Positions 1 to 7,111 of a stretch of 14,623 bases of DNA are shown one piece after another. Position 1 is the first letter of the stretch, and the number at the start of each line of letters is the position of its first letter. Source of the stretch: a bacterium (lineage in GTDB: Bacteria; Latescibacterota; UBA2968); NCBI GenBank assembly GCA_027296045.1, contig JAPUJS010000137.1:1-14623 (forward strand), read 5' to 3'. The translations under genes and the position numbers were made by a program. The notes beneath the pieces are model-generated. The model did not search any database. It saw only the letters and a program-made list of their open reading frames with translations, and had not been told where the DNA came from.

Positions 1-23
1 CCTTCTCCCAAATACAAAACCGA

Positions 24-58
24 CGGTCGGATCACCCAACCATTGGATGACCCGACCG
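24..58 (-). terminator. Candidate intrinsic terminator downstream of the leftmost PhyH-like gene
   Basis: Two 15-nt arms (24-38 and 44-58) flank a 5-nt loop. In minus-strand RNA all 15 positions pair, two of them as G-U wobbles. On the plus strand those two positions would be A-C mismatches, so the hairpin is better formed in a minus-strand transcript, which is the direction of the gene ending at 173. After the stem the minus strand reads TCGGTTTTGTATTTG, a moderately T-rich tail rather than a clean U-run. It lies about 115 bp past the stop codon. Confidence 0.55.
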
Positions 59-91
59 CTTAACATGTCATATAAGAGCGGCTGACGAGAG

Positions 92-156
92 GGGATCTGC
101 GGCCCTCTGCGCGGCTTAGGGTCATGGGGGCAGGGTTCAGCGGCCCTCTGCGATCC
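92..156 (+). repeat. Intergenic GC-rich repeat, copy 1
   Basis: This 65-bp element is bounded by two related half-units. The left one starts GGGATCTGCGGCCCTCTG (92-109). The right one ends CGGCCCTCTGCGATCC (141-156). The same two half-units in the same order occur at 2317-2374. The core CGGCCCTCTGCGATCCTGCT (141-160) recurs inverted near 8758-8777. It begins 16 bp past the stop codon of the minus-strand gene ending at 173. No coding function is apparent. Confidence 0.7.
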
Positions 157-172
157 TGCTCTACAACTTCCG

Positions 173-967
173 TTAAACAGCTGCCTTCTGTTTATTCCCT
201 TCCCGGCGTTTGCGCCACTTCTCCCCATCAAACTGCGGATGATACACATCGTTGAAAAACCGACGGTGTGCTTCAGACAGCGACCCCAGCATCTCGTCCG
301 TAAAATCGGGCTTGTGATGCCGCACATTGATGTGATTATAACAAAAAAACAACGCACATCTCGGATCGTCCTGCTCCCACGGACACGCCGTGTGTCGCAC
401 CGCCTCCGAGAAAATCAACAAAGACCCCGGCGGACAACCATACGTATCCCACACCCCCGAGTCCCGCGCATCAAAACACTCCGGAAAAGGACGGAAATTC
501 GACTTGTGACTCCCCGGAATAAATGCCGTTCCCCCCCTGTCTTGTTCCACACCATTCAGTTCCCACACCACCCGTGTCATACCCGCATGAATCCGCCCAT
601 TGTGATACTGATAGCTATAATTCGGATTCACAGACTTGCCGCCTGCGTGGGGCGTCCACCCCTTGTGCCCGTCGTTTCGCTCCCGCCAGCTCAAAAAACA
701 CCCCTCCAGACGGATCTTCTCCGTCTCGTCGTCAATAATCGAATGCAACACCCGCATAATCGCCGGATGGTCAATCAAAACCGAAGCCGCCCCACCCGGT
801 AAACACTGTGCTTCCGTGGGCAGAGACTCTCGATCGGTGCGCAATTTAACACACTGCTCCTTGATGGGCGCAATTTCGTCCTCGCTCAACACGGCGGGAA
901 ACAGAATATACCCTTTCAGATCAAACAAAAACCGTTCTTCTTCCGTCATCGGCGTATACTCAGTCAT
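173..967 (-). CDS. Phytanoyl-CoA dioxygenase (PhyH)-like protein with an atypical metal motif
   Basis: The 264-aa protein fits the PhyH-like Fe(II)/2-oxoglutarate oxygenase fold. The recognisable part is the run ending in IPGSHKSNF (150-158), then a distal His in AVRHTACPW (His192), then Arg203, which is placed where the 2-oxoglutarate-binding Arg usually lies. The usual proximal HxD is not visible. The candidates in its place are His107 in PHAGG and His122 in YHNGR. A perfect AAGGAGGT at 971-978 fixes the start at 967. It follows the alcohol dehydrogenase gene by 85 bp in the same direction and may be co-transcribed with it. PhyH-like proteins hydroxylate or otherwise oxidise varied substrates, and the substrate here cannot be told. 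The missing carboxylate leaves open either an unusual metal site or a non-oxygenase role. Confidence 0.82.
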   Translation of the reverse strand: MTEYTPMTEEERFLFDLKGYILFPAVLSEDEIAPIKEQCVKLRTDRESLPTEAQCLPGGAASVLIDHPAIMRVLHSIIDDETEKIRLEGCFLSWRERNDGHKGWTPHAGGKSVNPNYSYQYHNGRIHAGMTRVVWELNGVEQDRGGTAFIPGSHKSNFRPFPECFDARDSGVWDTYGCPPGSLLIFSEAVRHTACPWEQDDPRCALFFCYNHINVRHHKPDFTDEMLGSLSEAHRRFFNDVYHPQFDGEKWRKRREGNKQKAAV

Positions 968-1052
968 GCGACCTCCTTGAAATGATGCAGTCAGTTAGCC
1001 GCTTTCCAGCGAGCTTCGAAGATACTTAGATCAACCATCTATATCAAGTCCA

Positions 1053-2141
1053 TCAAACGTCAAACATAATGATCTGCCGGGCAACCTCACCTTTGAGTAG
1101 GGCCTCAAAACCGTCGTTGATCTCATCCAGCTTAATATTGCGCGTAATCATCTCATCCAATTTGAGATTGCCGGTAAGATACATATCCACGTACCGCGGC
1201 ATATCCACCCGAAATCGATTGGATCCCATACTGGAACCCTGAAGCTTGCGTTCCCTCAGAAAGTCATGTCCGGTTAGCTCAATCTTGGTCCCCTGGGGAA
1301 TCATCCCAATAATCGTAGCGGTACCACCCACTTCAAGCATACGAAAGGCCTGTTCAGCGGTCTCCTTCAGTCCCACCGCTTCAAACGAATAAGCCACGCC
1401 ACCCCCCGTCAAATCCATTACCTGCTCAACCGGATCCCCGTCACGCGCATTCACAAGATCCGTCGCCCCCAGTTCCTTTGCTAATTGAAGCTTGGACGAA
1501 ATCGTATCCACCGCAATAATGCGTCCGGCCCCTCCGATTCGAGCACCCTGTATCGCGCTCAATCCAATACCGCCACATCCAATGACCGCCACCGTACTGC
1601 CCGGTTCCACCTTCGCCGTATTCAGTACGGCCCCGACCCCCGTCGTCACACCGCATCCGATCAGCGCAGCCTTATCCAGTGGCATATCCTCACGAATTTT
1701 ACAAACCGCATGTTCATGCACCAGCAACTGTTCGGCATACGAAGAAAGGTTCGCAAACTGGAAAAACGTCTCCCCGTCCCGAGACAACCGGGGCGCATCG
1801 GTCTCCTTTCGCTGTGTCGATTCCCGATCTTCGCAAAGATTGGGCCGTCCCGTCGTGCAATACCTGCAGTGCCCACAAAAGACCGACAAACACGTAATCA
1901 CATGATCGCCCGGTTTCACATACGTCACATCCGGCCCCACCGCCTCAACGATCCCCGCCGACTCATGGCCCAGCACAGCAGGCATTTCACATGTATAAAG
2001 CCCCTGTTGAAAATGAACATCGCTGTGACAGACGCCTGCGGCAGCAGTCCGAATCAGAACTTCGTGACCAATAGGGTCAGCAACATCAACATCTTCGACA
2101 CTCAGCGGCTTATGGGCTTCGCGTAAAACGGCAGCTTTCAT
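1053..2141 (-). CDS. Zinc-dependent medium-chain alcohol dehydrogenase
   Basis: This 362-aa protein is a complete zinc alcohol dehydrogenase of the MDR superfamily, oxidising an alcohol or aldehyde adduct with NAD(P)+ in the cytosol. The catalytic zinc ligands are Cys38 (GVCHSD), His59-Glu60 (LGHE) and Cys163 (IGCG). The structural zinc cluster is Cys89, Cys92, Cys95 and Cys103. The Rossmann motif is GCGGIG (188-193), and Asp212 closes the second strand, which suggests NAD+ over NADP+. The general layout resembles class III and NDMA/mycothiol-type dehydrogenases, but the sequence does not settle the substrate. AAGGAG at 2149-2154 sits 7 nt before the ATG. The gene is upstream of, and collinear with, the PhyH-like gene ending at 173. 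Whether it acts in the sugar pathway or in aldehyde detoxification is unknown. Confidence 0.95.
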   Translation of the reverse strand: MKAAVLREAHKPLSVEDVDVADPIGHEVLIRTAAAGVCHSDVHFQQGLYTCEMPAVLGHESAGIVEAVGPDVTYVKPGDHVITCLSVFCGHCRYCTTGRPNLCEDRESTQRKETDAPRLSRDGETFFQFANLSSYAEQLLVHEHAVCKIREDMPLDKAALIGCGVTTGVGAVLNTAKVEPGSTVAVIGCGGIGLSAIQGARIGGAGRIIAVDTISSKLQLAKELGATDLVNARDGDPVEQVMDLTGGGVAYSFEAVGLKETAEQAFRMLEVGGTATIIGMIPQGTKIELTGHDFLRERKLQGSSMGSNRFRVDMPRYVDMYLTGNLKLDEMITRNIKLDEINDGFEALLKGEVARQIIMFDV

Positions 2142-2252
2142 AGCTCATCTCCTTTGTAAACACAGTGTCCTTTCAGATAAACACCATGTCTATTTTATGT
2201 TTTCAGCCTCCACAATCCCGCTCAAGAAATTGCCTCATTGTCCACCTATCCC

Positions 2253-2295
2253 TCACCAAGGTGAATTCCTCTCCTTTTGGAAAAGGGGACAGAGG
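2253..2295. repeat. Clustered short inverted repeats in the gap before the alcohol dehydrogenase
   Basis: Two hairpin-like palindromes lie close together. TCACCAAGGTGA spans 2253-2264. A longer one has CCTCTCCTTTT (2268-2278) facing the stretch 2281-2295 across a GG centre. It makes 11 pairs with a 4-nt bulge (2287-2290). No T-run follows on either strand, so this is not an obvious terminator. The layout resembles dispersed palindromic intergenic repeats of bacteria, but only one copy is in the window. Confidence 0.4.
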
Positions 2296-2316
2296 AGATT
2301 TCGGAAGCTGGGGGCT

Positions 2317-2374
2317 GGGATCTGCGGCCCTCTGTGTGGTTGTGGGTCGGGCGTTCTGCGGCCCTCTGCGATCC
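2317..2374 (+). repeat. Intergenic GC-rich repeat, copy 2
   Basis: This 58-bp copy shares both half-units with copy 1. The first 18 bases (2317-2334) are identical to 92-109. The last 21 (2354-2374) match 136-156 at 20 positions. The middle is diverged and 7 bp shorter. It ends 2 bp before the stop codon of the minus-strand gene at 2377, placed like copy 1, just past a gene end. The sharp edges and loose centre suggest two conserved boxes around a variable spacer. Confidence 0.75.
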
Positions 2375-2376
2375 AT

Positions 2377-3708
2377 CTACCTCACAACCGCCGTCCAGTA
2401 CCCCTCCTCCTCTGGCGTCTGCAATCGAACCTGGCCGTCCACCGCCTCAATCGTCTCCGCTTCGCCAATCCATTTACTTTTCCGAATCGCCATCCACCGA
2501 ACCGTCAACGCCTTCCCCTCTGCTGCCGACACATCCAGCAACACGTTTCCTCCGTCCGGAAAAAACACCGCATATTCACTCCCCGGATTTGCCGTACAAT
2601 ACGCCTCATTCCGACTCCGGTCGCTCAACAAATCCAGATGGGGTTCACAACCAAAAATATCGATCTCCTCCAAAACCATCCGCATCGACCGAATGTGCGC
2701 CTGCGAAATCTCGCTCAACCCCAGCCCCGACGGTGGTCGGTGAAATCGCGTACTTGCCAGCCCACCAAAGATATTCCGCCAGAATCGCTCCTGCGCATCC
2801 CGTGTAGTACCATAACGTCCCGTATTTGCCCCATAAATCTTCACCGTATTCAACGGCCGAATCCGACCGGAGTCCAGCACATGTTGCCGAACCGCCTGCG
2901 GATTGTCCCAATGCTGCTGCCCCGATTGGTGGTTGTTCTGCGACACATCCACAAACGCATAAATCTCCGGATGGTCGACCGTGTGCAGATGCTGATCGGC
3001 CAGCAAATCGTGCGCATCCCACATCTCTGTCGTCTCCACGCCAACACCTGCTTCCACCGCCTTCTGCTTGATATAATCCGACCAGTACTTCCCCCACTCC
3101 GGCGACTCATTTGTCTCATTGTCCATACAATACAATACGTGATCGTATTTCAACGAAAGGGACAGCATCGTATCCACCTGATGATGCTGATAGGCAAGCA
3201 CTACCCGGTTGTCTTCCAATGCGGGCACACTCCTGAAAAATGCATTTTCTTTCCGTCCAGGATGTGTCCAGATCTCCTCCTTCAGCCCCGACTCTTCAAC
3301 TGAATAATTCACATTATTCTTTGGATTATACGGATTGTTCACCCAGTTCTCCCGCGCAAAATCAAACCGATCCCACACTTCAAACTGCGCAAAAATCTCC
3401 CGTTCCGCCGTCAGATCCAAAAACCGCGCAAACCGACGCCAGTGTTCCTCCCCTGGCTGATTCAAATCATACAAACCCGTAGCTTCATCCTGCTCAAACC
3501 ACCACACATCGTCCGGATCTCGACACGACATCGTACACCGCACGTAATTCCCTCCACACGATGCCAGCAAATCCAGATGCGTCTGCAGATCCGGTATCTG
3601 ATACAAATTGTCCTCCACACTGCCGCCCAGCAACACCACAGGCTTTCCTTGGTATTGCCAGTAAAATCGATTCTCAGCATACGGTTGAATCCGGTTTTCT
3701 TCGGACAT
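2377..3708 (-). CDS. TIM-barrel glycoside hydrolase-like protein (cellulase-like, clan GH-A style)
   Basis: The 443-aa protein looks like a single TIM-barrel glycosidase-like domain with a small C-terminal beta domain (from about residue 350), resembling DUF4038/collagenase-associated families. Supporting segments are GKPVVLLGGSVEDN near the N-terminus, and FEVWDRFDF. CMDNETNESPEW follows, with Asn197-Glu198 as a candidate strand-4 acid/base pair. Near residues 310-324 comes FWRNIFGGLASTRFHRP. The expected strand-7 nucleophile is not evident: the segment NTVKIYG has Lys290 where related enzymes often have Glu. I chose ATG 3708 because AAGGAG (3719-3724) lies 10 nt upstream; the in-frame TTG at 3759 has no such site. 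It is last in a likely ThuA, PhyH, glycosidase unit, 47 bp after the PhyH stop. Family assignment is tentative; no signal peptide is seen. Confidence 0.75.
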   Translation of the reverse strand: MSEENRIQPYAENRFYWQYQGKPVVLLGGSVEDNLYQIPDLQTHLDLLASCGGNYVRCTMSCRDPDDVWWFEQDEATGLYDLNQPGEEHWRRFARFLDLTAEREIFAQFEVWDRFDFARENWVNNPYNPKNNVNYSVEESGLKEEIWTHPGRKENAFFRSVPALEDNRVVLAYQHHQVDTMLSLSLKYDHVLYCMDNETNESPEWGKYWSDYIKQKAVEAGVGVETTEMWDAHDLLADQHLHTVDHPEIYAFVDVSQNNHQSGQQHWDNPQAVRQHVLDSGRIRPLNTVKIYGANTGRYGTTRDAQERFWRNIFGGLASTRFHRPPSGLGLSEISQAHIRSMRMVLEEIDIFGCEPHLDLLSDRSRNEAYCTANPGSEYAVFFPDGGNVLLDVSAAEGKALTVRWMAIRKSKWIGEAETIEAVDGQVRLQTPEEEGYWTAVVR

Positions 3709-3755
3709 TCTCAATCTTCTCCTTCTCGTGTTCCAATCTCTCGCCCCATCGCTCC

Positions 3756-4517
3756 TCAATACAAACGCAACAACCCCTCGGCACCAGGAATCGCTCTCTT
3801 TTCAAACGCCTCCGAAATCCAACGCGCCCGAGACGGCAATCCCGGATTTCGATAGGCATACACCACCGTCCACCGCGTCTCACTATCATCCTGCCGGGGG
3901 TTCACGCCGTGGGCCGCGTGGGTCCACATCAAAATCACCGTCCCCGGAGGAACGGAAAGACCTTCGATCTTCAAAGGCTCCCCGGTCACCGGATGCGTCT
4001 TCCCCGCCATCCAGCCCGACTTTAGCTCTTCATCGGTAGGTGCACGGATCTCACGATCCCGAAACAAATGACTCCCTGGAACCGCCTTCAAACCCCCGTC
4101 ATCCGCTTCAAACCCATTCACATAAAAAAAGATCCGAATAAACCCCAGGTTCGGATCTTCTTCCCCATACCCATGGCTGTGCCAACGAGTCCCCTGGTTG
4201 CCCCCCGGCCGATTCAAAGCCACACAATGATCGTATCGAATCTCCTCGCCCAGAACCTTTCTTGCCAGCGCCAGCATCTGCGGGTGTCCGATTAAACTTT
4301 CCAGATACGCGTCAAACTCCGCCGAAAACCGGTTCGGCTCATGGCCCTCCACCGCATTCGGTCGAATCGACTCAATAAAATCCAGCGACTCGGTCAATCG
4401 CTCCCGGGCCAGGGGCATCAGCAGTTCGGGGAACACAAAATGTCCATCCCGATCCATCGCCTCCCGCTCGGTTTCGCCAAAGGTATATGGCCCAAAAATC
4501 GGGGCCTGTATCGTCAT
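3756..4517 (-). CDS. Phytanoyl-CoA dioxygenase (PhyH)-like protein with an HxH motif
   Basis: The 253-aa protein matches the PhyH family from end to end. It has DRDGHFVFPELL (22-33) near the N-terminus, the jelly-roll segment FYVNGFEADDGGLKAVPGSH (131-150), a distal His at 203 in THAAHGVNPR, and Arg215 in RWTVVYAYR as the likely 2-oxoglutarate anchor. The proximal metal motif reads WHSHGY, so His113 and His115 stand where His and Asp are normal. Acidic residues Glu119, Glu120 and Asp121 follow closely. A purine-rich ribosome site (complement of 4526-4534) overlaps the stop codon of the ThuA-like gene, 15 bp upstream, so the two are probably translated together. The substrate is unknown; a small organic acid or sugar derivative fits the context. 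It is only distantly similar to the PhyH-like protein at 173-967. Confidence 0.88.
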   Translation of the reverse strand: MTIQAPIFGPYTFGETEREAMDRDGHFVFPELLMPLARERLTESLDFIESIRPNAVEGHEPNRFSAEFDAYLESLIGHPQMLALARKVLGEEIRYDHCVALNRPGGNQGTRWHSHGYGEEDPNLGFIRIFFYVNGFEADDGGLKAVPGSHLFRDREIRAPTDEELKSGWMAGKTHPVTGEPLKIEGLSVPPGTVILMWTHAAHGVNPRQDDSETRWTVVYAYRNPGLPSRARWISEAFEKRAIPGAEGLLRLY

Positions 4518-4525
4518 CTCTTCTA

Positions 4526-4534
4526 CCCCTTCCT
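4526..4534 (-). promoter_or_regulatory. Ribosome binding site overlapping the upstream stop codon
   Basis: The minus strand reads AGGAAGGGG 8 nt before the ATG at 4517. The site overlaps the TAG stop of the ThuA-like gene (4535-4533), which points to translational coupling of the two genes. Confidence 0.55.
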
Positions 4535-5198
4535 AATCTTCCAATCGTCCTGCCCACTTGATACACCCTACAATATGCTCATGGAACCAGCCTTGATGCC
4601 ACAATTCATCCCGATGGCCTAATGCGGTATACATCACCCGCCCTTCTCCATACTCATGGCACCACCCCATCGCATAGTCGTTATCCTCCCGATTCCCCTT
4701 CAACACATCCACCGAATCATTGTCCAACCGCATCAACACACGTGTCTTCTCTCGATCCCAGCTTTTGAAAGTATACACTTCCTCCGTCACCTGAAAACGT
4801 TCCCCCAACATGCGGGTGGCCGGATGGTCCCCATCCTCTACAATCACCGAGACCTCCTGGTGCCACGGATGCCCGTTAAAATATCCACCCAACATCTCTC
4901 CATATTCCGGCCAGTCATAACACGTATCCGTTGCATTATGAATCCCCAAAAATCCCTTTCCACCCCTCACAAAATCCAGAATTCCCTGCTTCTGCTCCTC
5001 GTCAAACGACAAATTTCCCGTTGTCGCAAAGGCCAGTATATCAAACTTTTCCAGGTTCTTTGCCGAAATACGGTCCAACCGGTGTGTCGTCAAAATCCCC
5101 CAGCCATTTGCTTTTCCAATTTTTTTGAGCGCCACCTCTGCATCGGGCAAATAACTGTGTTCAAATCCCGCCGAATGCCGCAAAAATAAAATATCCAT
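4533..5198 (-). CDS. ThuA-like domain protein (first of two)
   Basis: The 221-aa protein is a stand-alone ThuA-like domain (class I glutamine-amidotransferase-like fold, cytosolic). Family landmarks are present in order: ILFLRHSAGFEH at the N-terminus; FDILAFATTGNLSFDEEQ (52-69); GFLGIHNATDTCYDWPEY (82-99), with His87; GHPWHQ (109-114); the EEVYTF segment (139-144); and GRVMYTALGHRDE (187-199), with His195. ThuA of Sinorhizobium works with the oxidoreductase ThuB in trehalose use, where 3-keto products form; the exact reaction of most members is unknown. AAGGAT (complement of 5204-5209) precedes ATG 5198. It heads a tight trio with the PhyH-like and glycosidase-like genes. A second, diverged copy lies at 7112-7870. 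Confidence 0.9.
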   Translation of the reverse strand: MDILFLRHSAGFEHSYLPDAEVALKKIGKANGWGILTTHRLDRISAKNLEKFDILAFATTGNLSFDEEQKQGILDFVRGGKGFLGIHNATDTCYDWPEYGEMLGGYFNGHPWHQEVSVIVEDGDHPATRMLGERFQVTEEVYTFKSWDREKTRVLMRLDNDSVDVLKGNREDNDYAMGWCHEYGEGRVMYTALGHRDELWHQGWFHEHIVGCIKWAGRLED

Positions 5199-5400
5199 CT
5201 CGCATCCTTTCTATCGTCTGTCCCATAAATCCAAATGCACAACCTAAGGTCCGGGCACCTGGAAAGGCGCTCTTCAGGGCGCTGTCCATTTATAATTCGC
5301 CCATGTTCATGATTCCCTACCCTATTTATCGGATGCCTCTTCTTCAAACAAAGATTGCCGCTGATTAAAATACGGCGACTCAAACAACAATTAATGGTCC
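5199..5400. other. 202-bp gap upstream of the ThuA-PhyH-glycosidase unit
   Basis: There is no credible ORF here. The stretch 5285-5400 is more AT-rich than its surroundings, which fits a promoter for the ThuA-like gene, but no convincing -35/-10 pair or terminator hairpin could be assigned. Confidence 0.4.
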
Positions 5401-6711
5401 TCATGCTTCAAAATAGCTCAACAAATCACCCTCCGCCTCCCACAGTTCCTCAAACATCTCCCGAATCTCTCCCAACGACAACACCGAAGCCGTTAGCGGA
5501 TCCAGTGCACATGCATGAAACGCCGCTTCCCTGTCCCGCTCCATCACCGCCTTCACCGAAAGCTCCTGCACCGCAATATTGCTCATATTCAACGCCACAC
5601 ACTGAGGCGGCAAAGCCCCCACATAAACCGGGTGCACACCCTCCCGGTCCACCACACACGGCACCTCCACACAACATCGATCCGGCAAATTTGTAATCAT
5701 CCCGTTATTCATCACATTCCCATTAAAACAGAACGGTTCTCCCGTCAGCCTGGCCTCCATAATCGCCGACGCATATTCGTGCGACGGACTCAGTGCAGGC
5801 ACCGACGCTTCGCTATCGTCCTCGACCCCCATATCCTTCATCCACGTCCGCTTTCGCCGCTCTGGCAACGTCATCGGCACCGGCTCCCGCTCGCCCACAC
5901 CATAATAATCCCGCAACTCCTTCGTCCGCCTGAAATACGGCAAATACTCCGCATTATGCCGGGTGCTTTCGGTTACAAAATACCCAAACTGCTTCATCAT
6001 CTCCACCCGCACCTTATCCTCTTCAAAGCTTGGATGCGTATCCACCGCCTCCCGGATTCTGGGATACAAATCCACACCCCCTCGCCGAAACTTCAGGATC
6101 CAGGCCTGATGGTTAATCCCCGCAACCAGATAGCTCACATCTTCATAGGGCACATCGATCCCATTTGCCAGCTTCTTCGTCGTTCCCTGAACACTGTGGC
6201 ACAATCCCACGTTCTGGATCGATGACCCCTCCGAATGCAACCAGGTCAACATCGCCATCGGATTCGTATAATTCAACATCAGGGCATCCGGACATGCCTT
6301 CTCCATATCCAGGGCAAACTTCAAATGCTCATTCGCCGTACGCAAAAACCGAAACACGCCACCCACGCCCACCGTATCGGCCACCGACTGGTGCAACCCA
6401 TACTTCAACGGAATGCCAATTTCCGACGCATAGGGTTCGCCCCAATAAGCCGCCCCGCCAATCGACACGGCCGTCACCACAAAATCCGCATCGGGCAACA
6501 GCTCCATCCGATCTGTGCTCGCCACACAAGTCGCCGGCAAATTGTGCCCTTCAATCGCCCGACTCACATAATCGTGTATCTGGCTCAGCCGTTCTTCATT
6601 GATATCGCACAAAGCAATCGTCGAATCCTGAAACAATTCTCGCGATAAAATATCAATCGACAGCCGCCCGCCAAACCCACTGCCCGCACCGATAATCACA
6701 ATCTTTGCCAA
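5401..6711 (-). CDS. Family 4 glycoside hydrolase (alpha-galactosidase/alpha-glucosidase type)
   Basis: GH4 enzymes are cytosolic and need NAD+ and a divalent metal, usually Mn2+. They oxidise the sugar at C3, eliminate the aglycone and then re-reduce. This 436-aa protein carries the family set (numbered from the chosen start): IVIIGAGSGFGG (4-15) for NAD+; DINEERL (36-42); LNYTNPMAML, with Asn150 and Pro151; GLCHSVQGT, with Cys171-His172 as metal ligands; GINHQAW, with His201; and ESTRHNAEYLPYF. These resemble MelA-like alpha-galactosidases, though the substrate could be another alpha-glycoside. Start: the frame opens at TTG 6726, but AAGGAG at 6718-6723 lies inside that extension and is 6 nt before TTG 6711. 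The protein then begins MAKIVIIGAG, as GH4 proteins normally do. It ends the run of genes from the SDR leftwards, 42 bp after the small barrel protein. Confidence 0.93.
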   Translation of the reverse strand: MAKIVIIGAGSGFGGRLSIDILSRELFQDSTIALCDINEERLSQIHDYVSRAIEGHNLPATCVASTDRMELLPDADFVVTAVSIGGAAYWGEPYASEIGIPLKYGLHQSVADTVGVGGVFRFLRTANEHLKFALDMEKACPDALMLNYTNPMAMLTWLHSEGSSIQNVGLCHSVQGTTKKLANGIDVPYEDVSYLVAGINHQAWILKFRRGGVDLYPRIREAVDTHPSFEEDKVRVEMMKQFGYFVTESTRHNAEYLPYFRRTKELRDYYGVGEREPVPMTLPERRKRTWMKDMGVEDDSEASVPALSPSHEYASAIMEARLTGEPFCFNGNVMNNGMITNLPDRCCVEVPCVVDREGVHPVYVGALPPQCVALNMSNIAVQELSVKAVMERDREAAFHACALDPLTASVLSLGEIREMFEELWEAEGDLLSYFEA

Positions 6712-6717
6712 ACCGAT

Positions 6718-6723
6718 CTCCTT
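6718..6723 (-). promoter_or_regulatory. Ribosome binding site that selects a TTG start
   Basis: AAGGAG on the minus strand is 6 nt upstream of TTG 6711. It falls inside the longest open frame, so it argues against the upstream TTG at 6726 and for a start at 6711. No ATG is available near this point. Confidence 0.75.
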
Positions 6724-6753
6724 CAAGTAAAAACCTTTTCGAACGGAACCCGA

Positions 6754-7086
6754 TTACCCCAATTTATCTGACCCGGCAACATCATACCCGCGCCAGGCCA
6801 CCTGCTCCACCATCCCCTGTGCCAACGACCACACAACCTGATGCTCCTCACTGGCCGCCCACTTCCTGCGATTCTCTTCCGTGTCAAACACCAGATTCAT
6901 CTGATAATTATAAGGCGTTTCCTCAGACTGAATCTCTTCACAAATTTCAGGGGCAAACAACCGCAACAATCTGGACCCCTCATACCCCACCTGCTTCTGC
7001 ATTGCGGGCACGTAATCGTTTGCATACATCGCTTCAAAATCTGCCCGTTTATCTTCTGCCACTTGAAAATAAATTTGCAATAACAT
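6754..7086 (-). CDS. Small dimeric alpha/beta-barrel protein (ABM/EthD-like)
   Basis: The 110-aa protein starts MLLQIYFQVAEDKRADFEAMY, followed by VPAMQKQVGYEGSRLLRLF and later NLVFDTEENRRKWAASEEHQVVW. A beta strand, a helix starting near an acidic DFE pair, and a C-terminal EEHxxxW-like helix are typical of the ferredoxin-like barrels grouped as antibiotic-biosynthesis-monooxygenase, EthD or NIPSNAP-like families. Members include monooxygenases, isomerases and lyases, and many have no known reaction. AAGGAG at 7095-7100 is 8 nt before ATG 7086, so the 25-residue in-frame extension upstream is not used. It lies 25 bp after the ThuA-like gene and 42 bp before the GH4 gene, almost certainly in the same transcript. 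A role on a sugar intermediate is possible but not shown. Confidence 0.8.
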   Translation of the reverse strand: MLLQIYFQVAEDKRADFEAMYANDYVPAMQKQVGYEGSRLLRLFAPEICEEIQSEETPYNYQMNLVFDTEENRRKWAASEEHQVVWSLAQGMVEQVAWRGYDVAGSDKLG

Positions 7087-7111
7087 CGAACTGTCTCCTT
7101 CGTTGAAAACC

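Noticed and set aside
2197..3303. 368-aa Arg/Pro/His-rich plus-strand frame
   Set aside because: It runs across repeat copy 2 and antisense to the glycosidase-like gene, with shadow composition only. The same applies to the plus-strand frames at 7706-8881 and 11474-12610.
5323..5351. TTGTTT and TAAATA with a 17-nt spacer on the minus strand upstream of the ThuA-like gene
   Set aside because: The -35 match is only three of six in AT-rich DNA, too weak to call a promoter.
5090..5404. 104-aa minus-strand frame covering the gap upstream of the ThuA-like gene
   Set aside because: It overlaps the ThuA-like gene out of frame, is Arg/Cys-rich, has no motif, and lacks a suitable ribosome site.
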